From: Bifidobacterium hapali
GTDB lineage: Bacteria > Actinomycetota > Actinomycetes > Actinomycetales > Bifidobacteriaceae
Assembly: GCF_002259755.1 (NCBI RefSeq)
Contig: NZ_MWWY01000021.1
Span: forward strand, 90,096-154,095
Length of the DNA: 64,000 bases
Direction of reading: 5' to 3'
Shown: in pieces, positions 53,855-63,435 of the stretch
How the letters are laid out: each line of letters begins with the position of its first letter
Numbering within the stretch: the first letter of the stretch is position 1
Translations under genes and position numbers: made by a program
Notes under the pieces: generated by a model
Database searches by the model: none
The model's input: the letters and a program-made list of their open reading frames with translations, nothing else
What the model was told of the DNA's origin: nothing

Positions 53855-54577
53855 ATGGTTGAGGAAACAGTGCAGGATCTTGACACGTCAGCTAGTGCGC
53901 TTGAGACAGCTCGGATTACAGAGGCGAGTGTGCTGCCGACGCTTGCTGAGCCCGGTCTGCTCGTCATGGATGTGGATTCCACGTTGATTGACGAAGAAGT
54001 TATTGATCAGCTGGGCGAGGCTGCCGGCTGTGGCGCTGAGATTGCGGCCGTGACTGAGCGTGCGATGCGTGGCGAACTTGAGTTTTGTGAAGCGTTACGC
54101 GCACGTGTTGCGTTACTTAAAGGACTGCCGGTGTCTGTTTTTGACACGGTGTATCAGTCGCTGCATTTTACCAATGGTGCGTTGGAGCTGATTGACGAAT
54201 TACATGCGCATGGTTGGAAAGTTGGCGTGGTTTCGGGCGGATTCCACGAAGTAGTGGACCGACTAGCAGCGGACGCGCATCTTGACTATTGGTTAGCGAA
54301 TCGACTCGACGTTGTTGATGGAGTATTAACCGGACAAGTACTCGGCAAGATCGTGTGTAAGACTGTCAAGTTACATGCGTTGCAGGAGTGGGCCGGGCAA
54401 TGCGGTGTACCGATGGCGCAGACTGTGGCCGTAGGTGATGGTGCGAACGATATTCCGATGATTCAAGCGGCTGGCTTGGGGATTGCGTTTTGTGCGAAGC
54501 CGAAAACTCAGCTCGCCGCGCATTATGCGATTAATGAGCGCGATCTTACGCGTGTCCTACTGTTACTGCGTCAGTAG
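53855..54577 (+). CDS. serB: Phosphoserine phosphatase
   Basis: Last step of serine biosynthesis, hydrolysing O-phosphoserine. The 240-residue HAD enzyme has the nucleophile motif MDVDSTLIDEEVIDQLG, VVSGGFHEVVD and the acidic motif VGDGANDIPMI. It lacks the ACT domains of some homologues. The first ATG has no clear ribosome site, whereas a GTG five codons later follows GAGGAAACA; either start is possible. Confidence 0.93.
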   Translation: MVEETVQDLDTSASALETARITEASVLPTLAEPGLLVMDVDSTLIDEEVIDQLGEAAGCGAEIAAVTERAMRGELEFCEALRARVALLKGLPVSVFDTVYQSLHFTNGALELIDELHAHGWKVGVVSGGFHEVVDRLAADAHLDYWLANRLDVVDGVLTGQVLGKIVCKTVKLHALQEWAGQCGVPMAQTVAVGDGANDIPMIQAAGLGIAFCAKPKTQLAAHYAINERDLTRVLLLLRQ

Positions 54578-54587
54578 CGTGTACCGG

Positions 54588-54633
54588 CTCCCCTTGTCAG
54601 GACAGCGCCTACAGGCGAGCCAGTAAATTGTCA
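54588..54633. repeat. Decayed GGCTCCCC module
   Basis: GGCTCCCCTTGTCAGGACAG followed by CGCCTACAGGCGAGCCAGTA, echoing GAGCCAGTAAACTG near 44095 in the composite repeat. It lies between convergent serB and fmt and may act as a weak terminator. Confidence 0.5.
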
Positions 54634-54652
54634 ACGTGCCACGACACGCCAG

Positions 54653-55624
54653 CTACGCGCAGTGCGCGCCTGTGGCGAGGCGTGCGCCACGTGCCCAATC
54701 AGCAGCACGCATAGCTTTTTTGCCTTGCGCTTTGACTTCGAGAAGCTCCAACGGTTCAGAAAGTGTGCCGACCCACACATTGCGTTTGCCGGCCGCAAGT
54801 ACGCCTACACCAAGTTCAGTCGGTACATTCGAGTCATCCATATTGGCCGGCTGCGCACGTAACACATGCAGTGTCGTCGGCTCAGCACCATCTGTATCAT
54901 CGGCATGTAACATGCACCACGCACCCGGATTTGGCGTGCATGCACGAATCTGACAATCCACATCGTGAACTGGCGCTTCAAACAGGATATGCGCGCTTTC
55001 TACCGTGATTTTTTCAGCTTTTGCATACTCGCCTTCCTGCTGTGGCACAGCGGCTGCTCGACCAGATTCGACCGCTTCCATCGCGCGCACGAGTACTGAT
55101 GAGCCGACTTGCGCAAGACGGGCTAGCAATTCACCAGCTGTCTCATGCTGACCGATCTCAGTTTCCAGCTGAGCAACGATCGGACCTGCATCCATGCCGC
55201 GCGTAATACGAAATACCGTTACACCAGTGGATGTGTCGCCTGCCCAAATAGCACGTTGTGCGGGTGCTGCGCCACGCCACTTCGGCAGCATGGAAAAATG
55301 CAGGTTATACCAACCGAGCGGTAGCGCGTCGAGCACTGACTCTTTCAAAATCTTGCCGTACGCGACTACCGCAGCCGCCTGAGCGCCTGTAGCGATGAGT
55401 TCGCTGACGAAACACTCCTCAGACGGATCTGATTCGATGACTGGCAAATCAAGTTCGAGCGCAGCCTGCTTGACTGGACTTGGCGTCAAGCGACGCCCAC
55501 GACCAGTAGGCGCGTCAGGGCGCGTCAGAACGGCAACAATCTCAATATGCTCAGTATCGGCGGCGAGTGCGCGTAGTGCTGGTACCGCCACATCCGGTGT
55601 ACCAGCGAACAAAATCTTCAGCAA
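54653..55624 (-). CDS. fmt: Methionyl-tRNA formyltransferase
   Basis: Formylates initiator Met-tRNA. The 323-residue enzyme has LFAGTPDVAVPALRAL at the N-terminus, the folate-binding catalytic region NLHFSMLPKWRGAAP (SLLP loop as SMLP), and DAGPIVAQ, then the C-terminal OB domain. It is part of the actinobacterial rpoZ-metK-priA-fmt series, with the HAD gene between priA and fmt. Confidence 0.96.
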   Translation of the reverse strand: MLKILFAGTPDVAVPALRALAADTEHIEIVAVLTRPDAPTGRGRRLTPSPVKQAALELDLPVIESDPSEECFVSELIATGAQAAAVVAYGKILKESVLDALPLGWYNLHFSMLPKWRGAAPAQRAIWAGDTSTGVTVFRITRGMDAGPIVAQLETEIGQHETAGELLARLAQVGSSVLVRAMEAVESGRAAAVPQQEGEYAKAEKITVESAHILFEAPVHDVDCQIRACTPNPGAWCMLHADDTDGAEPTTLHVLRAQPANMDDSNVPTELGVGVLAAGKRNVWVGTLSEPLELLEVKAQGKKAMRAADWARGARLATGAHCA

Positions 55625-55696
55625 ATCATCACTCCTTACATCTCATGCACGGCTCGTCATATACTCCTTCGCTACCAAGGGGTATGAGACTGTCCG

Positions 55697-56410
55697 TTAT
55701 CGTACGTCGCGTACAGCGGGAATATTCACACCTTGGGCGATGAGAATATTACGCAATTTACGCGAATCTGAGAATCGAATACCGCGGATACCGGCCTCGT
55801 TCGCACCGACAATATTCATCGCCTTGTCGTCGATGAACACACTCGTTTCAGGCTTGATGCCGAAACGTTCGAGTGCCGCATCATAAATCTCACGATGTGG
55901 CTTGCGCAGTTTCACAAATCCAGAAACGAGCTTGCCGTCGAGCCGCTGCAAAATCTTACAGTTTTCTTCAGCACAATGGAAGAGTTCCTTCTCCCAGTTC
56001 GACAGACCCCACACGCCAATACCGGCAGCCTTGAGATCGTCAACAAGCACACGCATGCCTGGCACCACGCCAGTCAGTGAATCTTCAAAATTATCGACGT
56101 AATAGCGCAGAATATCAGCCCACTGTGCTCCATGCGTTTCACGCATCCATGCGATCGCCTCGTCTGGAGTCTCACCACCGTCCATGAGATCGTTAGCATC
56201 ATAGAATCCGGAAATATCATTATCGAGGAATCGGTCAATCGTCTCCTGATCGTAACGTGGGATGAGCACGGCTGCTGGGTCCCAGTAAATCAGTACGTTA
56301 CCGAAGTCGAAAATCACGTCGGTGATCGGCTTGCCTGCAGCTGATGCAGCGTTACCGTCCGCCATCAGCACATCATGTTCCATGTCCGGCTCTCCCGGCC
56401 AACCTTTCAT
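55697..56410 (-). CDS. HAD-family phosphatase (YihX-like)
   Basis: A 237-residue HAD hydrolase with motif I DFGNVLIYWD, the helical cap, motif II GLSNWEKELF and the C-terminal acidic motif VFIDDKAMNIVGA. This pattern matches the YihX type, which dephosphorylates glucose 1-phosphate and similar sugars. Start placed at the ATG behind GGAGGATC; in-frame codons upstream lack support. It sits between priA and fmt. Confidence 0.87.
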   Translation of the reverse strand: MKGWPGEPDMEHDVLMADGNAASAAGKPITDVIFDFGNVLIYWDPAAVLIPRYDQETIDRFLDNDISGFYDANDLMDGGETPDEAIAWMRETHGAQWADILRYYVDNFEDSLTGVVPGMRVLVDDLKAAGIGVWGLSNWEKELFHCAEENCKILQRLDGKLVSGFVKLRKPHREIYDAALERFGIKPETSVFIDDKAMNIVGANEAGIRGIRFSDSRKLRNILIAQGVNIPAVRDVR

Positions 56411-56502
56411 GAGATCCTCCATTTTCCGCACAATATTGCACAGCATTCGCTCACTATCGTCCCATGTCGCGCCGACCATCCGCCCATGGGAACACGCGCA
56501 GG

Positions 56503-58881
56503 TTAAATAAGGTCCTTGGGATCGAGCCGGAACCGCAACTCGCCAGGCTCGCGCGCCGCAACATGGCGGGAAACAACCGTGCGCAGTCGAATCGCAAGCT
56601 CAGCACGATGCGACTGCGCCACGCGTACCACTGCTTTGACTCGATCAGCAGTACCATCGAGTTCACGCGCACTGATTGTCGCCGGCTGTGGAATCGGTAC
56701 CGGACCAAGCACAGCCGGCAGATCATTGACAACGGACCAGTCGCCAGTTAATACACCGATATCGGCCAGCGCATGCATCACCACGTCGCGACGACCCCAT
56801 ACACAGGCAGCCGCAACAACCGGAGGCAACCCAGTTTCCTCACGTTCTTCAATCTCGCGGCTTGCCAACAGCGACGAATCCCACAACATCAGCGAACGCG
56901 CGATCACCGGATCAGTTTCACCGATGAGCAGTCCCTGCCCGCCGCGCGAGCGGGGTGCGCATAAGGCCATCGCACGCATCCATGCGGCGAGCGCATCGCA
57001 ACGCGCGTCCACGCCGGGTGCGTACAAGCTCGTCCACGCGTCGAGAATTGCAACTGCGCGGTATTCGCCGAGACCATTAGGACTAGGACCGCCCGACACC
57101 GCAGCAACGCGCGGCTCACAGCCCGGTGTTGCGATGACGATTTGCGGGGTTGCGGCGATTGTCTCGACCACACCGCGCGGTTGACTGTGCGAGGACACAA
57201 CGATCGGCACGCCTCGGAACAGTCCGGCTAGTTCCCGCGCAGTTCCAGCTGCTCCGACGCGTACGACACGAAGACGATCATTGCCGCATCCCGGGCATGT
57301 CCAGTTGACAATTGCTACACCGCACCACCGGCAGCGAATACCGCCAGACGTTGCTTCGCGCGGGGCCGGACCGCTGCCAAGGGCGCCACCACCCACACCG
57401 GGATGTTTCACAGCATGTTCCACGACTTGTTCGAGCGGTCCAGTACACCGCGGACAGCGTGCTTGGCGGTGGCACCGCGCGCAGCTCAACGCTTGCGTAA
57501 TCCCATCGGCTGGAATTGACAGTAATACTGGGCCGGTTGCGAGCGCATCAGTTAAGATACGCACCGCCGTATGCGGTACGCGAGCACCAATACTCGGATC
57601 AGCAAGGCGTGCAAGCTCGTCACGGTTCAGCCAACGTATCCAAGGGCTCGCGTCTTTGACAACAGCTGGTAATGGGCGAATCGCACTGGAAAAACCGCTC
57701 GTCGGCGTCTCACGAACCACGCTGGGGTCACCGGCGCCATTCGTCTCCCACTGGCTAATCGGACTGCGCACATTCGCAAAGCTGACGAACACACCGCCAT
57801 GAGCTTTCGCACGCAACCGTAGCACACCGCGCGCATTCGGATATGGCATAAAACCATCCATATTTTGATACGCAAGATCGTCAACGATCGCAAATAACGC
57901 AGGCCCTTCAACTGGCGCATACATCGCCGATCGCGCGCCAATCGCGCAGCGCACCTGTCCACTCGCCACCGCTACATACGCACGATATCGCTCAGCCGGC
58001 GGCACTGAACCACCGTCGAGCACCACAAAATCACCTTGATATTGGCCATGCGTAGCTTGATCGGGCGCAAATTGGCGCAATCCACATGTCGTAAGCGTAC
58101 GAGCAAGATCTTCGACCTCGCGCGAAGTTGGCAACACTACTACAGCCGACTTGCCGGCTAACATTGCGGTCATCATCATCCATGTAAGATCGCGCGCCCA
58201 CTGCTGTGCGCCGGGCATCGCATCAACTACAAACGAAGCAAATCCGCTGCCTTCCAACGCGTCACGCAGACGTTCAGCACCATCGTACGATTGCCGAATC
58301 CGCGCAAATCCAGTATCGCGAGCCTGCTTATGCTGTTCGTGCGCATCATACAAACGGTAACCTTGTGTACTGTGACCCTGCACACCTCGCACGTCTTGCG
58401 CAGAGCCGAACGGTGTACTGCGCTCTCGACCTGACGCCACGCGCTGTTCTTGATCAACACTAGCCACGCGCGGCGGCACTGCGAACCGCAGAATATTCGC
58501 ACGAGTGCCACCATACGCGTCGGCAATCAGCGTAATATCTTCACGCATCGATGCCGACACGAGTGGCGCCGGAGTGAGTACACGTTCAATAAACCGCAAG
58601 GATGATGCCGCAGTTTCGCTAGTAGCAACACGATTCCAGACAATACCGTTGACACGCCGTCCGCCGAATCGTACGCGTACCATTACGCCGGGCTGCACCG
58701 CTTCAGACTGGCGCTCGTCAATGAGATAGTCAAACGTTCGACCCAAATGCGTAGCTTGCACGTCGAGTACAATCTGTGCAATCGGACGGTCAGCGGCTGG
58801 AGTTTTGGCCGCGGACGTGCGACGACGCTTCGGGGATGCGAATCCGTCAAACGTCAACTGTTCGGCATGGGGAGCGGTCAT
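56503..58881 (-). CDS. priA: Primosomal protein N' (PriA), helicase motif degraded
   Basis: A 792-residue replication-restart protein. The N-terminal DNA-binding domain (VLDVQATHLGRTFDYLID) and the zinc cysteines (CARCHRQARCPRC, later CRWCG and CPGCG) are present. Where other PriA proteins have GVTGSGKT, this one has MTAMLAGKSAVVVL, and the DEEH box is degenerate, so ATP hydrolysis is unlikely. Actinobacterial PriA proteins are commonly described as helicase-dead, functioning in primosome assembly. It lies between cfa and the HAD gene. Confidence 0.92.
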   Translation of the reverse strand: MTAPHAEQLTFDGFASPKRRRTSAAKTPAADRPIAQIVLDVQATHLGRTFDYLIDERQSEAVQPGVMVRVRFGGRRVNGIVWNRVATSETAASSLRFIERVLTPAPLVSASMREDITLIADAYGGTRANILRFAVPPRVASVDQEQRVASGRERSTPFGSAQDVRGVQGHSTQGYRLYDAHEQHKQARDTGFARIRQSYDGAERLRDALEGSGFASFVVDAMPGAQQWARDLTWMMMTAMLAGKSAVVVLPTSREVEDLARTLTTCGLRQFAPDQATHGQYQGDFVVLDGGSVPPAERYRAYVAVASGQVRCAIGARSAMYAPVEGPALFAIVDDLAYQNMDGFMPYPNARGVLRLRAKAHGGVFVSFANVRSPISQWETNGAGDPSVVRETPTSGFSSAIRPLPAVVKDASPWIRWLNRDELARLADPSIGARVPHTAVRILTDALATGPVLLSIPADGITQALSCARCHRQARCPRCTGPLEQVVEHAVKHPGVGGGALGSGPAPREATSGGIRCRWCGVAIVNWTCPGCGNDRLRVVRVGAAGTARELAGLFRGVPIVVSSHSQPRGVVETIAATPQIVIATPGCEPRVAAVSGGPSPNGLGEYRAVAILDAWTSLYAPGVDARCDALAAWMRAMALCAPRSRGGQGLLIGETDPVIARSLMLWDSSLLASREIEEREETGLPPVVAAACVWGRRDVVMHALADIGVLTGDWSVVNDLPAVLGPVPIPQPATISARELDGTADRVKAVVRVAQSHRAELAIRLRTVVSRHVAAREPGELRFRLDPKDLI

Positions 58882-58964
58882 AGCTCTCTGTTCTACCACA
58901 GAATCTACGCAGATCGCTCCCCATGCGCGTTGAGTTAGCTCAGCTCAAACTCAGCGAGTCAATC

Positions 58965-60269
58965 TCATGCCTGCCACCACGGACGCAACGGATACCACTT
59001 GCCATCCGGATGGCCCACACGATCAGGCTTCACCGCAAGGAACTGATGCACCTGAATACCGTCGAGTTCAAAGTTCAACGCGCACGCAGCCATGTACAAG
59101 CCCCATACTTTCGCACGCTCAAAACCGACCTCTTCAACAGCCTCATCCCAATGCTGCGCAAGGTTGTGATTCCAATGATGCAAGGTGAGCGCGTAATGTT
59201 GACGCAGATTCTCCTGATGCACCACGTTAAAACCGGCATCGTGAATGCACGATTCGATGAAGCCAGGCGCGCCAAGATCGCCATCCGGGAAAATATAGCG
59301 GTCGAGGAACTCGTCAGTACCAGGCTTGCCGTCCGGCTTGTCGTGGCTGATCGTGATCTGATGGTTGAGCAGACGACCACACGGCTTAAGGAGCTTAAAC
59401 ATCTCCTCAAAGTAGCTTTGATAATTCTTCACGCCCACATGTTCCATCATGCCGATCGAACAAATACCGTCAAAATCACGCTCAGGCACATCGCGATAAT
59501 CCATCACTCGCAGTTCGGCAAGATCTTCAAGTCCTTCGCGGCGAATCCACTCCTGACCGTATTCAATCTGTTCCCTCGACAGCGACACACCGAGCGCGTG
59601 AATACCGCGCTTCGCAGCCTCAATCACCAGTGATCCCCAACCGCAACCGATATCGAGCAGACGATCGCCGGGTTTCAATCCCAGTTTGTCAAGTACCAGT
59701 CGAATCTTGTTGAGCTGCGCGTCTTCGAGACTTGTGTCTTCCGTTGGGAACACCGCGCACGTGTATGTCATGGTCGGCCCGAGGAAGTTACGGTAGAACT
59801 TGTTCGACAGATCGTAATGGAAACTCACGGTTTCGCTGTCAGCTTTTTCCGTATGAGGCAGCAGACCTGACTTAATACGTGCGAATTTCGACGGTCCTTC
59901 CGTCTTCGGCACCGGCGGTTTGTGATAGCCGTGACTTAAGATCGCGCTGCCGACCTTGGCTATACGGAGCGCGGATAATGTCTTGACATACGGCGCGACT
60001 GACAGAAGCTGCCGCAATTGCGGATACGGGTCCGCATAGTCAATGCCTTTGATATCGAAGTCACCAAGCACATACGCTCTTACTACGCCGATTTCGTTGG
60101 GATGCGTAAGTAGTTGGTATACTGCGTTCGGATTGTTGATCGTAACAACTAGATCAGCTGTGTCTGGACCAAACGTTGATCCGTCGAATGCTTCCACTCT
60201 CAGCAGCGGATTCGGTTCGATGAACTCGCCGACCATCTCGCCGACGGTCATTGCTTTGCCGTACCCCAT
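58965..60269 (-). CDS. cfa: Cyclopropane-fatty-acyl-phospholipid synthase-type methyltransferase
   Basis: A 434-residue SAM-dependent enzyme that adds a methylene bridge to unsaturated acyl chains of membrane lipids. It has YHYDLSNKFYRNFLGPTMTY, the SAM motif LDIGCGWGSLVIEA, and CSIGMMEHVGVKNY, all diagnostic of the family. Start at the ATG behind AAAGAGGCG. It is placed between metK, which makes its SAM substrate, and priA. Confidence 0.93.
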   Translation of the reverse strand: MGYGKAMTVGEMVGEFIEPNPLLRVEAFDGSTFGPDTADLVVTINNPNAVYQLLTHPNEIGVVRAYVLGDFDIKGIDYADPYPQLRQLLSVAPYVKTLSALRIAKVGSAILSHGYHKPPVPKTEGPSKFARIKSGLLPHTEKADSETVSFHYDLSNKFYRNFLGPTMTYTCAVFPTEDTSLEDAQLNKIRLVLDKLGLKPGDRLLDIGCGWGSLVIEAAKRGIHALGVSLSREQIEYGQEWIRREGLEDLAELRVMDYRDVPERDFDGICSIGMMEHVGVKNYQSYFEEMFKLLKPCGRLLNHQITISHDKPDGKPGTDEFLDRYIFPDGDLGAPGFIESCIHDAGFNVVHQENLRQHYALTLHHWNHNLAQHWDEAVEEVGFERAKVWGLYMAACALNFELDGIQVHQFLAVKPDRVGHPDGKWYPLRPWWQA

Positions 60270-60355
60270 GATGTCGCCTCTTTCATAGTAAGAGCCTGCC
60301 GCAATACGCATAATGCACATCGCAGCAGGCATATATGTTCATCGTCTAAACGCGA

Positions 60356-61570
60356 TCACGCTTCAATCGCAGCTTTGAGCGCGTCAACCTTATCAGTGTG
60401 TTCCCACGTGAAATCTTCATCGTCGCGGCCAAAGTGACCGTATGCAGCAGTCTTCGCGTAAATCGGACGCAACAGATCGAGCTCGTCAATAATCGCAGCC
60501 GGACGCAGATCGAAGACTTGACGGACTGCGCGCTGAATCTGCTCACGCGTCACGCCACCGATTTCTGTACCGTAGGTCTCGACGTTCACGCTCACCGGGT
60601 CAGCTACGCCGATCGCGTACGCAACCTGTACTTCAACCTTGTGTGCGAGTCCAGCAGCAACAATATTCTTCGCCACCCAGCGAGCCGCGTACGCAGCCGA
60701 ACGGTCAACCTTGCTCGGGTCCTTACCAGAGAACGCACCGCCACCGTGGTGAGCCGCACCACCGTACGTATCGACGATGATCTTACGACCAGTCAAACCA
60801 GCGTCAGCAGCAGGACCACCCAGTACGAACGAGCCGGTCGGGTTGACGAGCACACGATAGTCGTCGTGCTCAACGCTATCGCCAAGTACTTCATCGAGTA
60901 CCGAACGAATGACATGCTCAGTCAGCTGTGCCTGCAGCCAGTCGTGCGTTGCTTCAGGATCGTGCTGCGTAGAAATCAACACCGTGTCAAGACGTACTGC
61001 GTGATCGTTCTCGTCATATTCGATCGTGACCTGCGTCTTACCATCCGGACGAAGATGCGCTACTTCGCCGCTCTTGCGAACTTGTGCAAGACGATATGCG
61101 AGACGATGCGCGAGATAAATCGGCAGCGGCATCATTGCAGACGTTTCATCAGTCGCGTAACCGAACATCACACCTTGATCGCCAGCGCCCTGCGCTTCAT
61201 ACCGTTCTTCGCGAGAAGCCTCAGATTCTTGTTCAGCGTTGAGACGAGACACACCCTGATTGATTTCCGCACTCTGACCGGTGATGGACACCAACACACC
61301 GCAAGAGTCAGCGTCCAAGCCGACTTCACTACTCGTGTAACCAATACGACGCACGACATCACGCACGACGTTCTGCACATCGCAGTAGCCTTCGCTCGTA
61401 ACCTCACCGAAAATCAGGAACTGTCCAACACCCGCTACAGTCTCAACAGCAACATGCGAATGGATATCCTGCCGCAGCAGATCGTCCAAAATTGCATCGG
61501 AAATCTGATCGCAGATTTTGTCAGGATGACCTTCGGTCACAGACTCGGCAGAAATCAACCGACGCTCCAT
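60356..61570 (-). CDS. metK: S-adenosylmethionine synthetase
   Basis: Forms SAM from methionine and ATP; 404 residues. Motifs: [31 protein letters not shown] and [16 protein letters not shown]. Start at the ATG behind AAGAAGGTG. No SAM-riboswitch structure is recognisable upstream. It follows rpoZ on the same strand, separated by a large inverted repeat. Confidence 0.97.
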   Translation of the reverse strand: MERRLISAESVTEGHPDKICDQISDAILDDLLRQDIHSHVAVETVAGVGQFLIFGEVTSEGYCDVQNVVRDVVRRIGYTSSEVGLDADSCGVLVSITGQSAEINQGVSRLNAEQESEASREERYEAQGAGDQGVMFGYATDETSAMMPLPIYLAHRLAYRLAQVRKSGEVAHLRPDGKTQVTIEYDENDHAVRLDTVLISTQHDPEATHDWLQAQLTEHVIRSVLDEVLGDSVEHDDYRVLVNPTGSFVLGGPAADAGLTGRKIIVDTYGGAAHHGGGAFSGKDPSKVDRSAAYAARWVAKNIVAAGLAHKVEVQVAYAIGVADPVSVNVETYGTEIGGVTREQIQRAVRQVFDLRPAAIIDELDLLRPIYAKTAAYGHFGRDDEDFTWEHTDKVDALKAAIEA

Positions 61571-61672
61571 GTTCGCACCTTCTTTATGCCGCACTGTTCC
61601 CCATTCGCGTCCGTCGGCGGCAATAGCAGAGCGAATTTGTCCCTAGCAGAAACTGCTATTAGCACAAAATAG

Positions 61673-61733
61673 TACGCCCCATCGGCATATTCTGGTGAAG
61701 ATTGTTCCTTCCAGAACATACCGATAGGGCGTA
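61673..61733 (-). terminator. Inverted repeat between rpoZ and metK
   Basis: 23-base arms (TACGCCCCATCGG... and near-complement, 20 of 23 paired) around a 15-base loop, beginning about 45 bases beyond the rpoZ stop. Probably the rpoZ terminator or a leader structure for metK. Just to its right 61743-61753 (ATTCGCTGCGC) matches the end of the 163-bp element. Confidence 0.55.
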
Positions 61734-61779
61734 TACGATATAATTCGCTGCGCACTCGCGGTGTGCAGCTTCCTGCCGA

Positions 61780-62064
61780 TCAGTTGCCTTCGCTCAGATC
61801 ATCCTCACCGAGCGTTTCCTCAAGCAGGCCCTCGTTGATTTCGCGGAATGCGATAGATAGTGGCTTCTCCTGATTCTGGTATTCAACCAGCGGGCCAACA
61901 TTCTGCAGCAGACCTTCGTTAAGCTGAGTGAAATAGGAGTTGATCTGACGGGCGCGCTTCGCCGCGAAGATCGCCAGAGCGTACTTGGAATCGGCATGCT
62001 CCATCAGATCGTCGATCGGCGGATTCGCAAGTCCCTGCGGGTGGGGATCAGTGCCAAAAACCAT
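61780..62064 (-). CDS. rpoZ: RNA polymerase omega subunit
   Basis: A 94-residue omega subunit that helps assemble RNA polymerase. It has the family core [20 protein letters not shown] and [18 protein letters not shown], then an acidic tail. First gene of the rpoZ-metK-cfa-priA series on the minus strand. Confidence 0.94.
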   Translation of the reverse strand: MVFGTDPHPQGLANPPIDDLMEHADSKYALAIFAAKRARQINSYFTQLNEGLLQNVGPLVEYQNQEKPLSIAFREINEGLLEETLGEDDLSEGN

Positions 62065-62279
62065 GATGTTATTCTCCGAATCATCGACATGAGCGGTATC
62101 GCTCGTTCAACCTATTCAAGATACCCTGACCCCTCGTCTTTACTTGCGGCTCATGCTTGTGATATGGCATGTGAGCGTTGGACAACTATAGAAACGCCGA
62201 CGGTCCGACCCTGCATGATACCCTCGAATAAGCGGCTATGGCAACGACGCTGAGTCGAAACAGGATGGGGGTTGGTCGT

Positions 62280-63131
62280 ATGACCGATGCAACAGTATTT
62301 GATCAATATCCGTTGGACGAGTGGAAAGAACCAGATCATCGCATTATGCGGCGCTTTTCACTGGCTGGACGAAAAGGGTTCGTAACCGGTGGCGCGGGCG
62401 GCTTGGGTCGCAACGTTGCAGCTGCATGGGCGGAAGCTGGTGCGGACGTGGCGTTGGTTGATCTGCCAAGTACGCGTGACACGTTAGAACCGTTGGCTGC
62501 TGAGCTAGCGAAACGCTATGACGTGAACATTGTGCCATTGTATTGTGACGTGGCAGATCGTGAGCAAGTGGATGCGCTGAAAAAGTCACTGATTACAGCG
62601 CTGGGAACGGTAGATATTGCGTTTATTAACGCGGGTGTGAACGTGCCCGGCGATGATGCAGATGAACCGTATGAAGTATGGAAGAAGACGATTGATATCA
62701 ACCTGACCGGCGCATATATGACTGCGCAGATTGCACAACATATTATGCGCGAACACAATCATGGTGGCTCGCTGATTTTTACTTCCTCATTGTCTGGGCA
62801 CAACGCGAACTTCATTGGTGGAGGTCCCTCTCCTGTTGCAGCGTATGGTGCAACAAAAGCTGGTATTTACGAATACGCACGATATTTAGCGGCTGCACTG
62901 GCCCCATACGGTATTCGTTCAAACGCGATTTCACCGGGATACGTATGGTCTGGTATTTTCGATGGGCGGATTACGCCAGATGCTCATGATCTGATGATTG
63001 CACCGGTCCCGATGCATCGTTTTGGGACTAATGCTGAGATTGCATCCGCTGTCCTATTTTTAGCCAGTGATGCGGCTTCTTATGTAACCGGCATTAATCT
63101 TCAAGTCGATGGTGGCTATTCCGTGTACTAA
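62280..63131 (+). CDS. Short-chain dehydrogenase/reductase
   Basis: A 283-residue classical SDR. The cofactor motif TGGAGGLGRNVA is at about residues 38-49, the structural NAG at INAGVN, the catalytic Ser in FTSSLSG and the Tyr-x3-Lys pair in YGATKAG. C-terminal SYVTGINLQVDGGYSVY is typical of sugar and polyol dehydrogenases such as gluconate 5-dehydrogenase. Substrate unknown. Start at the ATG of MTDATVF; the in-frame ATG at 62265 or the first at 62238 is possible. Confidence 0.9.
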   Translation: MTDATVFDQYPLDEWKEPDHRIMRRFSLAGRKGFVTGGAGGLGRNVAAAWAEAGADVALVDLPSTRDTLEPLAAELAKRYDVNIVPLYCDVADREQVDALKKSLITALGTVDIAFINAGVNVPGDDADEPYEVWKKTIDINLTGAYMTAQIAQHIMREHNHGGSLIFTSSLSGHNANFIGGGPSPVAAYGATKAGIYEYARYLAAALAPYGIRSNAISPGYVWSGIFDGRITPDAHDLMIAPVPMHRFGTNAEIASAVLFLASDAASYVTGINLQVDGGYSVY

Positions 63132-63172
63132 ACACAGTTTCCTTGGCTAGGCCAGCGGCTACACGTAGCTGC

Positions 63173-63221
63173 GTGGCGGTTTTTGCTCGCTGATAGTGAT
63201 GTGAGTGAGCATTTTCTGCCA
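63173..63221. repeat. Degenerate GTGGCGG palindrome, first of three
   Basis: GTGGCGGTTTTTGCTCGCTG and GTGAGCATTTTCTGCCA, with imperfect pairing. The 3' end of the SDR gene is about 40 bases upstream. Confidence 0.65.
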
Positions 63222-63233
63222 GTCACTAGTTGT

Positions 63234-63283
63234 AGTGGCGGTTTTTGCTCGCTGATAGTGGTGTGAGTGAGTGTTTTCTGCCA
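63234..63283. repeat. Degenerate GTGGCGG palindrome, second of three
   Basis: GTGGCGGTTTTTGCTCGCTG and GTGAGTGTTTTCTGCCA; very similar to the first of the three, which suggests tandem duplication in this array. Confidence 0.65.
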
Positions 63284-63296
63284 GTCGTTACGTGTA

Positions 63297-63345
63297 GTGG
63301 CGGATAATGCTCACTGACTAGGGTGTAAGCGAGTGTTTTCTGCCA
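63297..63345. repeat. Degenerate GTGGCGG palindrome, third of three
   Basis: GTGGCGGATAATGCTCACTG and GCGAGTGTTTTCTGCCA, the most degraded pairing of the family. Confidence 0.6.
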
Positions 63346-63389
63346 TGTGTTAGTGTAGTGGTTGTATTCTAGTTATAAGAGAAAATGGG

Positions 63390-63421
63390 AAAACCCGGGA
63401 GTGTGTGCTCGACCGGGTTTT
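63390..63421 (-). terminator. rRNA operon terminator
   Basis: AAAACCCGG/CCGGGTTTT hairpin just downstream of 5S on the minus strand. It ends the rRNA transcript. Confidence 0.75.
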
Positions 63422-63435
63422 CATATCACGTGTAT

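Noticed and set aside
60398..61672. Long open frame opposite metK (over 400 codons)
   Set aside because: Its composition mirrors the third-base bias of metK and it shows no family pattern; metK is a certain gene.
61571..61672. SAM riboswitch before metK
   Set aside because: I could not find the conserved core of any SAM riboswitch class; the inverted repeat there fits a terminator better.
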